From Plumapathes pennacea (Eukaryota > Cnidaria > Anthozoa > Antipatharia > Myriopathidae): 64,000 nucleotides of DNA. The stretch is from contig OZ038464.1 in NCBI GenBank assembly GCA_964036295.1, forward strand, positions 16,484,443 to 16,548,442, in the 5' to 3' direction. Position 1 is the stretch's first letter; every line of letters begins with the position of its first letter. The translations under genes and the position numbers were made by a program. Shown piece after piece: positions 1 through 11,678 of the stretch. The notes under the pieces are model-generated. The model searched no databases and had not been told where the DNA came from. It saw only the letters and a list, made by a program, of their open reading frames with translations.

Positions 1-669
1 CTTGGAGTGTAGAAATGTGACGTCATCCTAATATTGTGGAATGCGAAAGAGACTCATCATACTACAGAAGTGACGTCAACCACTTGTAGAATTCAGAAGT
101 CAGTCAATCAGAAAATATGCGTCACGGCATCGTCGTTGAGCAGGCGCTTCAATGAGATTACGTCATTAAGTGTCACTGTACAAGTAGTGAGTGACGTATG
201 AGTAGAATAGGTTTTAATCCATTAAAATACAATAAGAGCACAGTGCCAGCGAGGGGAACGATAAGTGAGCGAAACGAGAGACGGAATGATTAATGTCGTC
301 TAATGCAACCGAACGAACAATAGATCAAAAGATCAAAATAAAACAACAACTGACCAATCACGAAACACACCCGAGTCTTCACGACAAACTACATCACCAG
401 ACCAATGACATCAACGACCTGAGACATAAATATCACCATCTGAAGAAACCTCTTCACTTGACTCTTAACATGACTTCAACGAGAGTCTTCCTGAAAACTA
501 CTCTCACCCAGACGATCACAGCCAACCTGCTGTTCAAACTCCTGGGTCCAAATCACTTGCCACAGACAATTAAAAAGAGGTTAGTGAGTGATGCGAGGGA
601 GCTTATCAGTGTGTATGACTAAGCAAAGTTTCGTTTAAACCGTCGAAACTCACGTCATTTCCCTCCTAC
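1..669. other. No recognisable gene; beyond the last visible exon of the oxidase gene
   Basis: The stretch is AT-rich with several TGACGTCA-like octamers near its left end. A 109-residue open frame at 293-622 has low-complexity composition rich in His, Lys, Leu and Thr and resembles no family I know. The neighbouring oxidase gene ends its last visible exon at 670 with a splice donor, so this stretch is best read as part of its intron. Confidence 0.5.
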
Positions 670-3600
670 CTCAGGAATTTATCCTTCAAACAGTCGCCGT
701 AGTTTGTTATAGCGCCTGGAACCATGAAGTTGGAAGGACATCCTCCGCACCATTTCTCCTGAGCCCAGTCCTGAAGAAAATAGACGCAACAGTCAAACGT
801 AAGGAAACTCAAGAAGAACTATGCTGACATCCGGGACTTCAGAGATGCCTGTTGCCTCGGTTTCAAAACGAGGCCTTGTGCAAAACCTTCCTTATGGAAA
901 TGAGTTTGATTTGCATAAAAATGAACTTAACTTTCATAAGAAAGGTTTCGCACTTGGTCTCGCTTTGAAACCGAGACAACAGACATCTCGGAAATGGCCT
1001 ATTCACTTTTACCTTAACTGCAAAATCCAGTGGCTCCGCCGCCTCGGAACCAAAGTACTTTTCCAGTACCGTCAGGATCGCTCTTCTCACTTCTAGCTCC
1101 TGAAAACATTTTAAATACTCAAATACTTCAATTTAAAATGTCCACAGCTTGAAGAACATTCTGATTTATACAGTTGTGTAAGGCGGATGAGCCAAACCAA
1201 CAAGCCTTGTCCGTCAGATAAAAATTTCCAAAATGATGGCATTTCATGATACTTTGTCTGACTCAGTAATTTCTACTTCCAGTGCTTTGTTATTTTTTGT
1301 TTGGTCAGTCTACAACTACAACATGATAAAGAGCGGTTTTCGGATGACTGTCGAAAACCAAAACCAAGGTAATTCCACCGCCAATTACAGAGGCTGTACG
1401 AAACACTTCCAACCAATCAGAGGCTACAGTAATTCCCGTTTGGTTCTACTTTGAAGAAAAAGCCAATCAGCCAAGAATGCTTCCAAACTTGATGCTTTGC
1501 GCGCCCATTGACTGACAGTGGCCATTTTCGTATCATACGAAAATGGCGGATTCCCACGTTTTTCTACTTTTTATCGCGAAATAAATCAGCACAAACTCAG
1601 AAAGTGTATTGAATACGGCAAGTAGCGACAATCAGATCAATCAGTCATAACGTGGGCGCCTCAGGAAAGTCGAGCTCCGGACGTAAGTAAAACATGGGCG
1701 CGCAAAGCATCTACGGTGAGAGGGTCTCTTTAAGGACTTTCAGGACCCTTCTGTAAAACACTTTTGGGTGAAGTGGGCCTCCTGAATAAAAGTACTTTAT
1801 TGTGAACTTGTTTCGACCAATTTGAAAGCGTAGCAAACGCAAAAGCCAAAGCAATCACACGATTACGTTCGACAGTCAGCCGAAAACGGCTGTAATAAAC
1901 ATGACAGAGAATTTTTTAACTAACCGTTTTATCACTCCACTGGGCAGCAGAATAGGATGCAAGAAAACCCACAATGGCTGGACTATCTTTGTGTGTGGTT
2001 CCATCAAACGTGACAAAAGCTGGGCTTCCATCACATATTCCTGGAACGGGGGAACGGCATGATTCCCCGGACAAGCCCGCCTTCCGCCAAAACGCAGTGG
2101 AGTAAGTGGCGATAAACTTAATTAGGTGAGAACTCGGCATATGCTGCAACAAAAGTAACTTTTTGCATGGCAGCCGAGGAGAGAAGATGATTTTCGCTGA
2201 AATAGAAAGGTTACAATACTGCAAGTAAGACTACGCAAAATTCCAGGGAAGGGGCCTGGTACTAGACTGAACTTTGGGTAGGGGGATTCGGCTAATGGCC
2301 TCAAACAATGAACCTGTTAAAGACACAAATTTGTAACGCTAGCCTAAGACGCAGTGCTTTTATTTGCGACCCTCGTTTAGGTTGCTTTTACACGGATGCG
2401 TTTGCACCTCATTGGCATATATATGTGTGTGTAAAGTCTGTAACCGGAGCGTTTTGATAACGATCCACTTTTGGCTGCGTTTTCAAATCGATGCGTTTTC
2501 ATTGACGAACTCGATCGATTTCGTGTAAACGGAAGGCGGAAACGCATCCGTGCAAACGCAGCCTTAGAAGACTGGATGTCGCTAAAACGGGGAATGAGAT
2601 AAAGAAAAGCCGACAGAACTAAGTCGCGTAGGGTTAGGTGATGGTTAGGGTTAGATGTCTTGATGTACGAGACTTAGCTCTATCGGCTTCTTTGATCTCA
2701 TTCCCCATTCCCCGTTTTAGTAACATCCCCTAAGACTATACCCCAAAGTCGCTCTGAGTTGTAGCGCTGTCGTGCTGCGCTCGCCGGCACGTGGTCGATA
2801 TGTGGTCGGTAAACATCGTGCTGTGGCAATGCGCTTGGTATGACTCGGATTATAGAATAAGCTACTATTTTATCAAGATATTGTGTGGAATTTAATACTT
2901 TAAGCAGTTTACCCAAAGTTAATATATATTTTAGCACGAGATATAAATCCGTTGCGCTGGCGTTCAACCGACAGAGTCATTGTTGAATGATTTTTCTTTC
3001 TCTTGTGTGGACAAATGTTACCCTGGGTTCCAGAAGTATCTCGCTCTCGGAAGCTCCGGTGCGGCCGCGTAGAGCTGGGGGCAAAACCACGGGCGGCTAC
3101 GCAGCCGCACCGGAACTTCCGAGAGCAAGATACCTCTGGAACCCAAGTTAGACAAATGTATGCTACAACCCAGACCCTTCCGTTGTCTTACGCTGCGTAA
3201 TCTCACCTGATTCAGTTGGCGGAATGGCCAAAATGACACGCTTTGCTGTAAAGGTTTTTCCAGCAAGAGTGCTTACAAACACCTTGTCATCTTCCTGAAA
3301 ACAAAACCGTTAATTTTAACTACTGACCGTGAATGCACACAGTTTCTCTTATCATTCCCTTCTTCCCTGCATGCATTGCCAGAACCTAATGCAGTCTGTG
3401 CTTGACATATATATTATTACTCAGTTTGATTATTGCAGTGTTTGTACCTGTTTGATAGCAGTGACAGCATGGTCCAGCAACACATTTGCCGTTCCAATTT
3501 TTTCAGCAAGCAGCTCTGTGATACTGTAAGCAGTGCCCTGGGGACAAACAAGCAAACAAAATACAAAGATGAGCATAACATATACATATAATATTATATG

Positions 3601-6600
3601 TAACATTCATTTGGAGAAAAAAAGATTTGATACAATAGGCCCTCTGCAGCAGGAGGTCACATGACCCTCATAATTTTGCTATTCCATATATTTTTCGTGC
3701 TCTTGCCATTTCAGACACTCAAAAGGCCTGAATTAAGTGACAAATTTTCAGTCACAAGGATCATGTGTTCTCCTGCTGCAAAGGGCCTATTACCTTTATT
3801 CTCCACTCCTGTGCACCACCATCCAATCCAGATTCAACCATCTTTAACCAACCCCCACCACCATGAAGATTTTGAAGGAAAAAGAGCATTGACATCTGAG
3901 CAGGGATCACTCCAAACATAACACCCACAGCAGCATCAAACAGTTCTTTACCACCTGAAATATCAAATGACAGATACTAATAGCTGTGAAACACGCTTTC
4001 ATCTGAGCAAGCTATCAACCAGCCCAATGCCCCATACTGTATAATGATTTGTATATCTCCTCTAAGAAACTGAAGAAGAAAATTAGAGTTGGTCACTCTT
4101 GGGAGTGAAAGGGTTGAGAAGAAATCCTGTGAAGTGATCTGTGTATGGTATAGATTGCAAATAATCTGATCTGAGCTTTTTCTTGTCAAGTTTCCTGAGA
4201 GACTGAAAAATCCCCCACAGGGTAAAAAACACATGGTCAATATTTAAAAAGTATCAACAATGAAGCTGCAGCTTTGTTACCAACCACATACCAACACCCA
4301 CCAACCAACCTACTGACCATATACCAACCACCTACCAGCCATATCCCAACAACCTTTAACCAACCTTATATGTACCACCAACATACTGACCATATACCAA
4401 CCACATAGCAACAATTCAATTTGTTCTCAATAATTTACCAACTAAATGTGTGTGTTATCCACCACTTGAGGGGTGCTTCTATCCCTGTATTTGTTTTTTG
4501 AAGATTGCATTATCAGAGCAGATAGACTGAGAGTTACAGAGCTGTAGAGACAGAATTTGTATGAACACAAAGAAATGTTAGTAATGATGTGAATTTTATT
4601 AAATTAGCTGCACATTTTTATATGGCAAGGTATTCGCAACAGCAATAAGCCAATTACTGCATGCCCTGAAGATGGTCACAGCCAGAGGTTTGTTTGCATC
4701 TTTAGTGGTTCTTTACATAGAGCCAGGTTCTTACACCTTCAAAATCACTGACTTGAGTGGGGATTAAACCCATACTCTTAGCATGAACAAGTTTACCATA
4801 CTAAGCACTTGGCCACTGCAGCTCTATCTTCAGTGTGAGTTGACCAAATATAATAGTCAGTTTAGTTGAAAAGGATAAAGGCCACTTATGAGGGACTTAC
4901 TCAGAAGCCTATAAACTCTTCACTGAAGCATCTAATTTATAACATTCTAGTTGTACACCAAATAACAAGTAATTATATTATAAAAAAGAATAGGATCCCA
5001 GAACCATACCAGCTGTCCAAATATTTTGTTGCTTCCAAGTCTCCACAGTCATTCCATCCCATTCTTTGGCACGAGGACACTTGCGAGGATCATCTAGTGG
5101 CACCATTTTGCATAAACTCTCAAGCTAACACAAAAGAGCAAACAATACTGTAATTATTTTAGTTGGCAATTAACCCTATGACCACTGACCAAGAGCTATG
5201 TTTTCTCAGAGGTCAGTCTGTCCTCAGCCTATTGTACTTAATTAAGCTAACTCCTAACCTGTATCATCTCATTTGCTCTAAAAGTTTAACTGAGCTATCA
5301 CTAACTAGATCCAAGGCACTTTGTCATCACCCAAATGACATTTTAGAAATTCTACTCAACACCAATCCCCATAGTTTTTTTTTCACCCCTACCCAACCTC
5401 ACACCCTCCACCCTGTTAAATGCAAAGATGTTATTACACGGGAAGGAGTGCAATACGGTGGAGTATTTTTACGAGTCGGTTTTATTTTTTTGAGCCTGCT
5501 TCAGGCGAGAAAAAATACTTACGAGTAAAAATACAGTCGTATTGCACAACTTTTCGTGTAATAAATTGTTTGTTATACGACAAACGAAGCAGGGCAAACG
5601 TTCTCGCCGTGCACAAAATGGAACAAAAAATTGATCATGTAAGCTAATAAACCAGTTGATCTGGTTCCTGACGAGTGCAATATGCTCCCATCTTTGCACT
5701 TGTTTTGGCCCGTATTTGCACTCGAAAATGTGAAGTCGTGTAATAATGATAAGTATTTTCCCCTGGAACTGATAAGTGCTTTCTCCAGGAGGAACCAAAT
5801 GTGAGCAGAAAACCTATTTCTCACAGGAGCGGGTGGTGAGGGACACAAGTTGCAATGAGCGTGACCTGATCTTCCCACCCACTTTCTCATGTATCAGGAC
5901 ATAGGAACTGTTAGACCTCCACAACAGTAAGTAAAATGTATGGTAATTCATGAGTTTGTTATAAGTTAGTGGTTGCATTTTGCCAATATGTGGTTTGGCT
6001 GACATGGATCCAAGTGGTGTGTGGAAATGGTTCCATACCTTGCTATTCATCCAGTAGAGTTCCAGTAGAGCCAAGTAAGATATATTTGGGAACGATGAGT
6101 TGTACTTAAACACATGACCATCACTTAGTTCCAGAACTTTGCTTCCTGTGTACCACTGAGGATAATGTTCCACATTCAAGTCAGCCATTAACTTCAGTAT
6201 GTCCTCTTGACAGCTATGAAAATGTACAAAATAATGTACAGGTAGCAACAATCAAATTAGACAGACAGTCAAAATGATGGATGGCTCTTTATCTAAGAGA
6301 ATTTGCGTCAAAGATATGGGACTTATTTTGGGAGAGGGATGGATGTTTCTGGCATCTGCACACATGTCCTAGCTAGAGTACTACACCTGGTGATTTTAGT
6401 ACTTGACTAATAAGCAAGTGACAGACGTAAATATATACTCACCCTCCAACCCACTGTCCTCCAATGTCCCACATATCAGTGCCATTTGCAGTTTTCAGCA
6501 TTACTCTGGCTAGCCTTCCACCTACTCTGCCTTGAAGCAAATAAAATCAGGAGCTAGGTTTTGGAGAAAATGGAAGACTGGAGATGTTGACAAAAATTTG

Positions 6601-7419
6601 ACAATAATATTGTCAAAAACCACCAAAGCACAATAATCACTGAACCACACATTCAGTGTCTGCTTGTAAACAACTTGACCATTGGCAGCACCATGGTAAA
6701 TCTGCCATTGTTCTGAACTACACTGTATCATTTGTCATGATGTCAATTCGAACCGAATCGCCGGCACAAGCGAGCCAAAAACTTTTGTCAGTTCTCATCA
6801 TGCATGTTACATCAAATGTGGGTACATATGTATATGATCAGTATAGCATGTAAAAAATATTATGCGATCCACTCTAACCTTTATGCTGATTACATTGATT
6901 TGAAATAATGAAATAATGTTTTCTGCAGGAAATATCCATATACCATCATTGAAAAACTTAACAGACATGGCTAGAACATAATTATAATTTTATAGACTGA
7001 CAAGCTAGATAAAAGGCTAAGTGTCCCACGACTTTTGGCCAGGATTGTAGATAAACAGCACTGCAGCGCTACAAACCCAAATAATTTTGGCTCGATCTTG
7101 AATAAGACAGCCTCCGATCAAATAAAAGCTGTGAACGAGCAGCGTTCGTTGAGCACAGTTCGGTTTTTTCCTTTTTAATTTGGGTTTATTCAGAAATTCC
7201 GACAGTGAATATATAAGTTAAAATATCTGAGGTCATCTGACGGCCACATATCTCGCAGATGTTTTTATATGAACTCGAAGCCAAACCTTTTGCCTCCAGC
7301 ACGACTACCTTGGACTGCGATCGGTTCTTCAAAATCTTGTGCGCGGCGGAAAGACCTGAAATGCCCGCTCCAATAACGACCACCTCAACATCTGTGCAGT
7401 CAACCTTCGCAGCAGCCAT
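670..7419 (-). CDS. Flavin-containing monoamine-oxidase-like protein, 3' end outside window
   Basis: FAD-dependent amine oxidase: it should oxidatively deaminate amines to aldehyde, ammonia and hydrogen peroxide. Ten exons on the minus strand (high to low): 7287-7419, 6443-6530, 6039-6213, 5010-5124, 3794-3954, 3448-3537, 3207-3294, 1925-2196, 1013-1099, 670-770. All junctions keep phase and give about 436 residues. Visible marks: the dinucleotide-binding motif VVVIGAGISGLSAA near residue 12, then GRVGGR, DIGGQWVGG, and AIPPTESAKI followed by the lysine of SSHLIKF, which matches the active-site lysine of MAO. CGGC near residue 413 carries the cysteine that binds FAD covalently in MAO. The C-terminal FAGTET-type FAD motif and any membrane anchor are not in the window. 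I chose the ATG at 7419; the same frame stays open upstream to 7608 with another ATG. MAO-A/B versus a cnidarian-specific paralogue cannot be settled. Confidence 0.92.
1330..1893. mobile_element. Inverted-repeat element (GTTTTCGGATGACTGTCGAAA family)
   Basis: The left end reads GCGGTTTTCGGATGACTGTC and the right end is its approximate reverse complement (GACAGTCAGCCGAAAACGGC). It has no coding capacity. It sits in the last complete intron of the oxidase gene and ends about 30 bases from a splice donor. Related or partial copies lie near 14825-15069, 31985-32233, 53221-53347 and 60112-60436. Confidence 0.7.
2377..2566. mobile_element. Short inverted-repeat element (MITE)
   Basis: About 190 bases bounded by inverted ends: TTACACGGATGCGTTTGCA on the left, and its relative TGCGTTTGCACGGATGCGTTT on the complementary strand at the right. 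It is non-coding and lies in an intron of the oxidase gene. Confidence 0.65.
2574..2728. mobile_element. Short inverted-repeat element (MITE)
   Basis: About 155 bases with ends GGATGTCGCTAAAACGGGG and CCCCGTTTTAGTAACATCC. The centre holds a few GGGTTAG repeats. It lies eight bases from the preceding MITE. Confidence 0.6.
3019..3150. mobile_element. 132-bp palindromic MITE with 9-bp target duplication
   Basis: Arms of about 55 bases (left start TACCCTGGGTTCCAGA, right end TCTGGAACCCAAGTTA) surround a short GC-rich centre. The 9-mer GACAAATGT flanks it exactly on both sides (3010-3018 and 3151-3159). A 9-base duplication is typical of Mutator-like elements. It is in an oxidase intron, 57 bases from the donor of the next exon. 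Confidence 0.8.
3980..4240. repeat. Degenerate inverted-repeat element with GTGAAAGGGTT end
   Basis: It holds the string CACTCTTGGGAGTGAAAGGG, which recurs as a terminus elsewhere in the window (near 17898-18126 and 53426-53640). Boundaries are approximate. It lies in an oxidase intron. Confidence 0.4.
4270..4412. repeat. Degenerate ACC-rich minisatellite
   Basis: Repeated variants of ACCAACCACATACCAAC and CTGACCATATACCAACCAC occur head to tail in an oxidase intron. Confidence 0.6.
4676..4822 (-). mobile_element. tRNA-derived SINE
   Basis: Read on the minus strand, an A-box-like string GTGGCCAAGTGCTTAGTATG is followed some 40 bases later by a B-box-like GGGTTTAATCCCCACTC. This is the layout of a Pol III internal promoter. 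It lacks a tRNA fold, so it is read as a SINE and not a tRNA gene. The tail end is approximate. Confidence 0.55.
5431..5746. mobile_element. TTATTACACG inverted-repeat element, copy 1
   Basis: It starts TTATTACACGGGAAGGAGTG and ends GTCGTGTAATAA, giving roughly ten-base inverted termini. Two further copies, of 330 and 350 bp, are at 47159-47488 and 51851-52200. It lies in an oxidase intron and is non-coding. Confidence 0.8.
7011..7051. repeat. Solo terminus of a Tc1-like element
   Basis: The string GTGTCCCACGACTTTTGGCC then AGGATTG matches one end of the complete element at 30871-31126. No partner end was found nearby. Confidence 0.5.
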
Positions 7420-7628
7420 TTCTCTTTGGGACTCACGCGGGTGGCCCTGGGGACAAAATTTGAATAGCCTCAAAGATGCCGTGCGGTTGCGCGTGTTTGT
7501 ATACGGGGCCGAGAAGAGGGGAGAAGGAGGGATCTCCGACTTAGAACGGGTTTTTTCCAAAACATGTTCTATTTTCTGCATTCTAGTTTGACTGGGAGAC
7601 CAAGACACTTTGGTTGAATTTCAAACCC

Positions 7629-7903
7629 TAAAGGCCGATTTTTCAATATTGAAGTAAGCGGAGACGGAGAAGGAGACGGAGACGTAAGACACTTGCGCGT
7701 GTGAAAATTAGCGAACGGAGATGAACGTAACCGAAGTAAGCGGAGACGGAGACGCAAGAAAAAGAAAACTTTCCGTTCTGCTTCCTTCACCGCTTCCTTC
7801 TCCGCTTCCGTCTCCGTTCGCTAATTTTCACATGCGCGCAAGTGTCTTACGTCTCCGTCTCCTTCTCCGTCTCCGCTTACTTCACTAGTGAAAATCGGCC
7901 TTA
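7629..7903. mobile_element. MITE with TAA target duplication (Harbinger-like), upstream of oxidase gene
   Basis: Ends AGGCCGATTTTTCAATA and its partner TGAAAATCGGCCT are flanked by TAA on both sides. Both arms carry AGTAAGCGGAGACGGAG strings, so the element is nearly palindromic. Three-base TAA/TTA duplications are typical of PIF/Harbinger elements. It starts 210 bases upstream of the chosen oxidase start codon. Confidence 0.75.
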
Positions 7904-8651
7904 AGAAGACTGTACAGCAGGGTTGATCCGTAAGTACCCGTTGCTAACCAAGCTGTATATGAATCCCAACAACTAGACTGTTTCCCAAAGGCCAAACTGA
8001 TGAATATTTGTATAGAAATCGTTGTTACTAGGCCCTGAGGAGCCGCGGTCGGGTTGCTATCCCTTGCTACTGATCAAATACTCGCATTGCTTTATAATTA
8101 CTACATGAGAGACCAGATGACGGATACAGTAAGAGATGTTCGCAGTTTCGAGTTGTTAAACGAAAAAGTTGACATTTACAAATTCACAAGTGCAAGTTAA
8201 TGCAAACGACTCTTTGTCGCCCACGAATATGTTGTAAATCGCTATACTCGCAAACTTCGAAGATGTCCTGTGACGGGTTCAACTAATATTTAGTACGGGT
8301 CGTAACAAAGATTTCTCGGTAGACATTCGTTCCTTTGACCCAAAATTCACTGCAGAAAGTATACATGCATAGTTCTGTGCAATGAATTATGGATTTAGTT
8401 ATAGATCTAATACTATGACAAAACTGTCTGTGTGCAATCTTCGACATTTTAGACAACCGACCGTACGAGCAGATCATCGACCAACTGTTAACGGGTTCTA
8501 AATAGAAGAGCTTCAAGCCAATTCCGTTGTTTTATTGCTATATCTCCATAAATCCTTACCTTCTAATCAAATCCATAACTATATGCACAGATCTTCTTAT
8601 TGAATTTCGGGTTAAATACTCGGTTTTTTAATTTTTTTCTTTTCTTTCTTT

Positions 8652-8684
<33 letters not shown>

Positions 8685-9619
8685 TTTCACTGTTCCTTTT
8701 GCGACATATATCATAAGTTTATAATCCAATCCATAACTGATGAATATTGGCAGAGAAATGTTTGTACGTGGTGGTAAAATGATTTGTGAACAACAGCAAT
8801 TTAGGAGAAGAAAGCTATAGGCTTTTTCATTTGCCGGAATTTGCCCATTATGTTTTGGCCTAATGTCAGACTCGCATGAAACATTCAAGAAGGCTCTCTA
8901 ATGCTATGACAAAAGTGTCTGTGTGCAATCTTCGACAATTTAGACAACCGACCGTACGAGCAAATCATCGACCAACAGTTAACGTGTTCTAAATAGATTG
9001 AAGAGCTTCAAGCCAATTGCGTTGTTTCCTTGCTATATCTCCATAAATCCTTACTTTCTAATCAAATCCATAACTCAATGCACAGATCTATGCTTGTCAA
9101 TTCTTCTTAGTGAATTTCAGGTCAAACCGATTAATATTAGCAGAGAAATTTTTGCTGCGCTGTGTTGAAAAGAATCGTCAACATCGGCCATTTAAAAAAG
9201 GAATAACGAAATGAAAAAGAGCTATGGCAGCCTGTACATTCTTATTTTTCGGAAAATACTCCTTTTGGGCTCAAAACTAGACTCGCACGAAACGTTTATA
9301 TAGCAGTAAACACAAGTTCAGCCCATCAGCCCATCAACCCATCAACCCATCAACCCAAAAACCCAGAAGCGCATGCGCTGACATCACAGCTTGCAAGCCG
9401 CTATTGACGCGGCATTAAATATAAACTCTGAGCGCAAAACTCGGATATTAAATGATTATGGCATGTGAAGGGAGCTAAAGCATGGTTATTATGAGCCACC
9501 GTTGCAATTATTCGTAATAGAAGAAGCGACGATACAAAGGTACATCCCATATGGATGAAGGGCCTGGTGTCTCGGAGGCTATATAGCTGATTGAATACAT
9601 ATTACTAACAAGTTAGGCT

Positions 9620-9825
9620 GACACCACTATCGCACTCTTCTGGGCAAGGGATAATTCACCACGGCTTGGGGGCCGGATTATCTCTCCCCGTTCGGTCTGG
9701 AAGTTTCGCGGGTGTTGGCGAGTTGCTCCTCGATCTGGCTTGGGGGCCGGGCAGCTCCCCCCCCCCCCGACCCACCGGTGTGTTGTCATCGGGCCGGGTT
9801 AAATACTCGGTTTTTTAATTTTTTC
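9620..9825 (+). other. GC-rich, structure-prone segment ending in a T-run; candidate Pol III transcript (speculative)
   Basis: In every complete unit of the array, a GC-rich 170-base segment (two copies of GGCTTGGGGGCCGG, plus complementary GGGATAAT and ATTATCTC) is followed by TTTTTT, the usual Pol III stop. TGGGCAAGGG and GTTCGGTC resemble A and B boxes only weakly. Equivalent segments lie near 10800-11000 and 13430-13620. I match it to no known RNA family. Confidence 0.2.
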
Positions 9826-11678
9826 TATTTTTCTTTTTTTTTTTTGTTTGTTTGTTTTTGTTTTTGTTTTTGTTTTCAAAGTTTCACTGTTTCTTTTGCG
9901 AGAGATATCATAAGTTAATAATCCAATCAATAACTGATGAATATTGGCAGAGAAATCTTTGTACGTGGTGGTAAAATGATTTGTGAACAACAGCAATTTA
10001 GGAGAAGAAAGCTATAGGCTTTTTCATTTGTCGGAATTTGCCCATTATGCTTTGGCCTAATGTCAGACTCGCATGAAACATTCAAGAAGGCTCTCTAATG
10101 CTATGACAAAAGTGTCTGTGTGCAATCTTCGACAATTTAGACAACCGACCGTACGAGCAAATCATCGACCAACTGTTAACGTGTTCTAAATAGAAGAGCT
10201 TCAATCCAATTGCGTTGTTTCCTTGCTATATCTCCATAAATCCTTACTTTCTAATCAAATCCATAACTCAATGCACAGATCTATGCTTGTCAATTCTTCT
10301 TAGTGAATTTCAGGTCAAACCGATTAATATTAGCAGAGAAAGTTTTGCTACGCTGTGTTTAAAAGAATCGTCAACATCGGCTATTTAAAAAAGGAAAAAA
10401 GAAATGAAAAAGAGCTATGGCAGCCTGTGCATTTTTTTTTTTCGGAAAATACTCCTTTTGGGCTCAAAACTAGACTCGCACGAAACGTTTATATAGCAGT
10501 AAACACAAGTTCAGCCCATCAGCCCATCAACCCATCAACACAAAAACCCAGAAACGCATGCGCTGACATCACAGCTTGCAAGCCGCTATTGACGCGGCAT
10601 TAAATATAAACTCTGAGCGCAAAACTCGGATATTAAATGATTATGGCATGTGAAGGGAGCTAAAGCATGGTTATTATGAGCCACCGTTGCAATTATTCGT
10701 AATAGAAGAAGCGACGATACAAAGGTACATCCCATATGGATGAAGGGCCTGGTGTCTCGGAGGCTATATAGCTGATTGAATACATATTACTAACAAGTTA
10801 GGCTGGCACCACTATCGCACTCTTCTGGGCAAGGGATAATTCACCACGGCTTGGGGGCCGGATTATCTCTCCCCGTTCGGTCTGGAAGTTTCGCGGGTGT
10901 TGGCGAGTTGCTCCTCGATCTGGCTTGGGGGCCGGGCAGCTCCCCCCCGACCCACCGGTGTGTTGTCATCGGGCCGGGTTAAATACTCGATTTTTTAATT
11001 TTTCTTTTTTCCTTTTTTTTCTTTTTTTTTCTTTTTCTTTTTCTTTTTCTTTTCAAAGTTTCACTGTTTCTTTTGCGAGAGATATCATAAGTTAATAATC
11101 CAATCAATAACTGATGAATATTGGCAGAGAAATCTTTGTACGTGGTGGTAAAATGATTTGTGAACAACAACAATTTAGGAGAAGAAAGCTATAGGCTTTT
11201 TCATTTGCCGGAATTTGCCCATTATGTTTTGGCCTAATGTCAGACTCGCATGAAACATTCAAGAAGGCTCTCTAATGCTATGACAAAAGTGTCTGTGTGC
11301 AATCTTCGACAATTTAGACAACCGACCGTACGAGCAAATCATCGACCAACTGTTAACGTGTTCTAAATAGAAGAGCTTCAATCCAATTGCGTTGTTTCCT
11401 TGCTATATCTCCATAAATCCTTACTTTCTAATCAAATCCATAACTCAATGCACAGATCTATGCTTGTCAATTCTTCTTAGTGAATTTCAGGCCAAACCGA
11501 TTAATATTAGCAGGGAAAGTTTTGCTGCGCTGTGTTGAAAAGAATCGTCAACATCGTCCATTTAAAAAAGGAAAAAAGAAATGAAAAAGAGCTATGGGAG
11601 CCTGTGCATTTTTTTTTTTTTTTTTTTTTTGGAAAATACTCCTTTTGGGCTCAAAACTAGACTCGCAGGAAACGTTTA

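Noticed and set aside
4676..4822. Possible tRNA gene on the minus strand
   Set aside because: A- and B-box-like strings are present but no acceptor stem or anticodon arm can be folded; a SINE fits better.
7259..7591. 110-residue plus-strand frame opposite oxidase exon 1
   Set aside because: It is the antisense shadow of an exon whose minus-strand reading carries the clear FAD-binding motif.
9620..9825. U-type snRNA, 5S, 7SL, RNase P or RNase MRP RNA in the tandem array
   Set aside because: I compared it from memory with the conserved cores of these RNAs and found no match. It stays an unnamed candidate.
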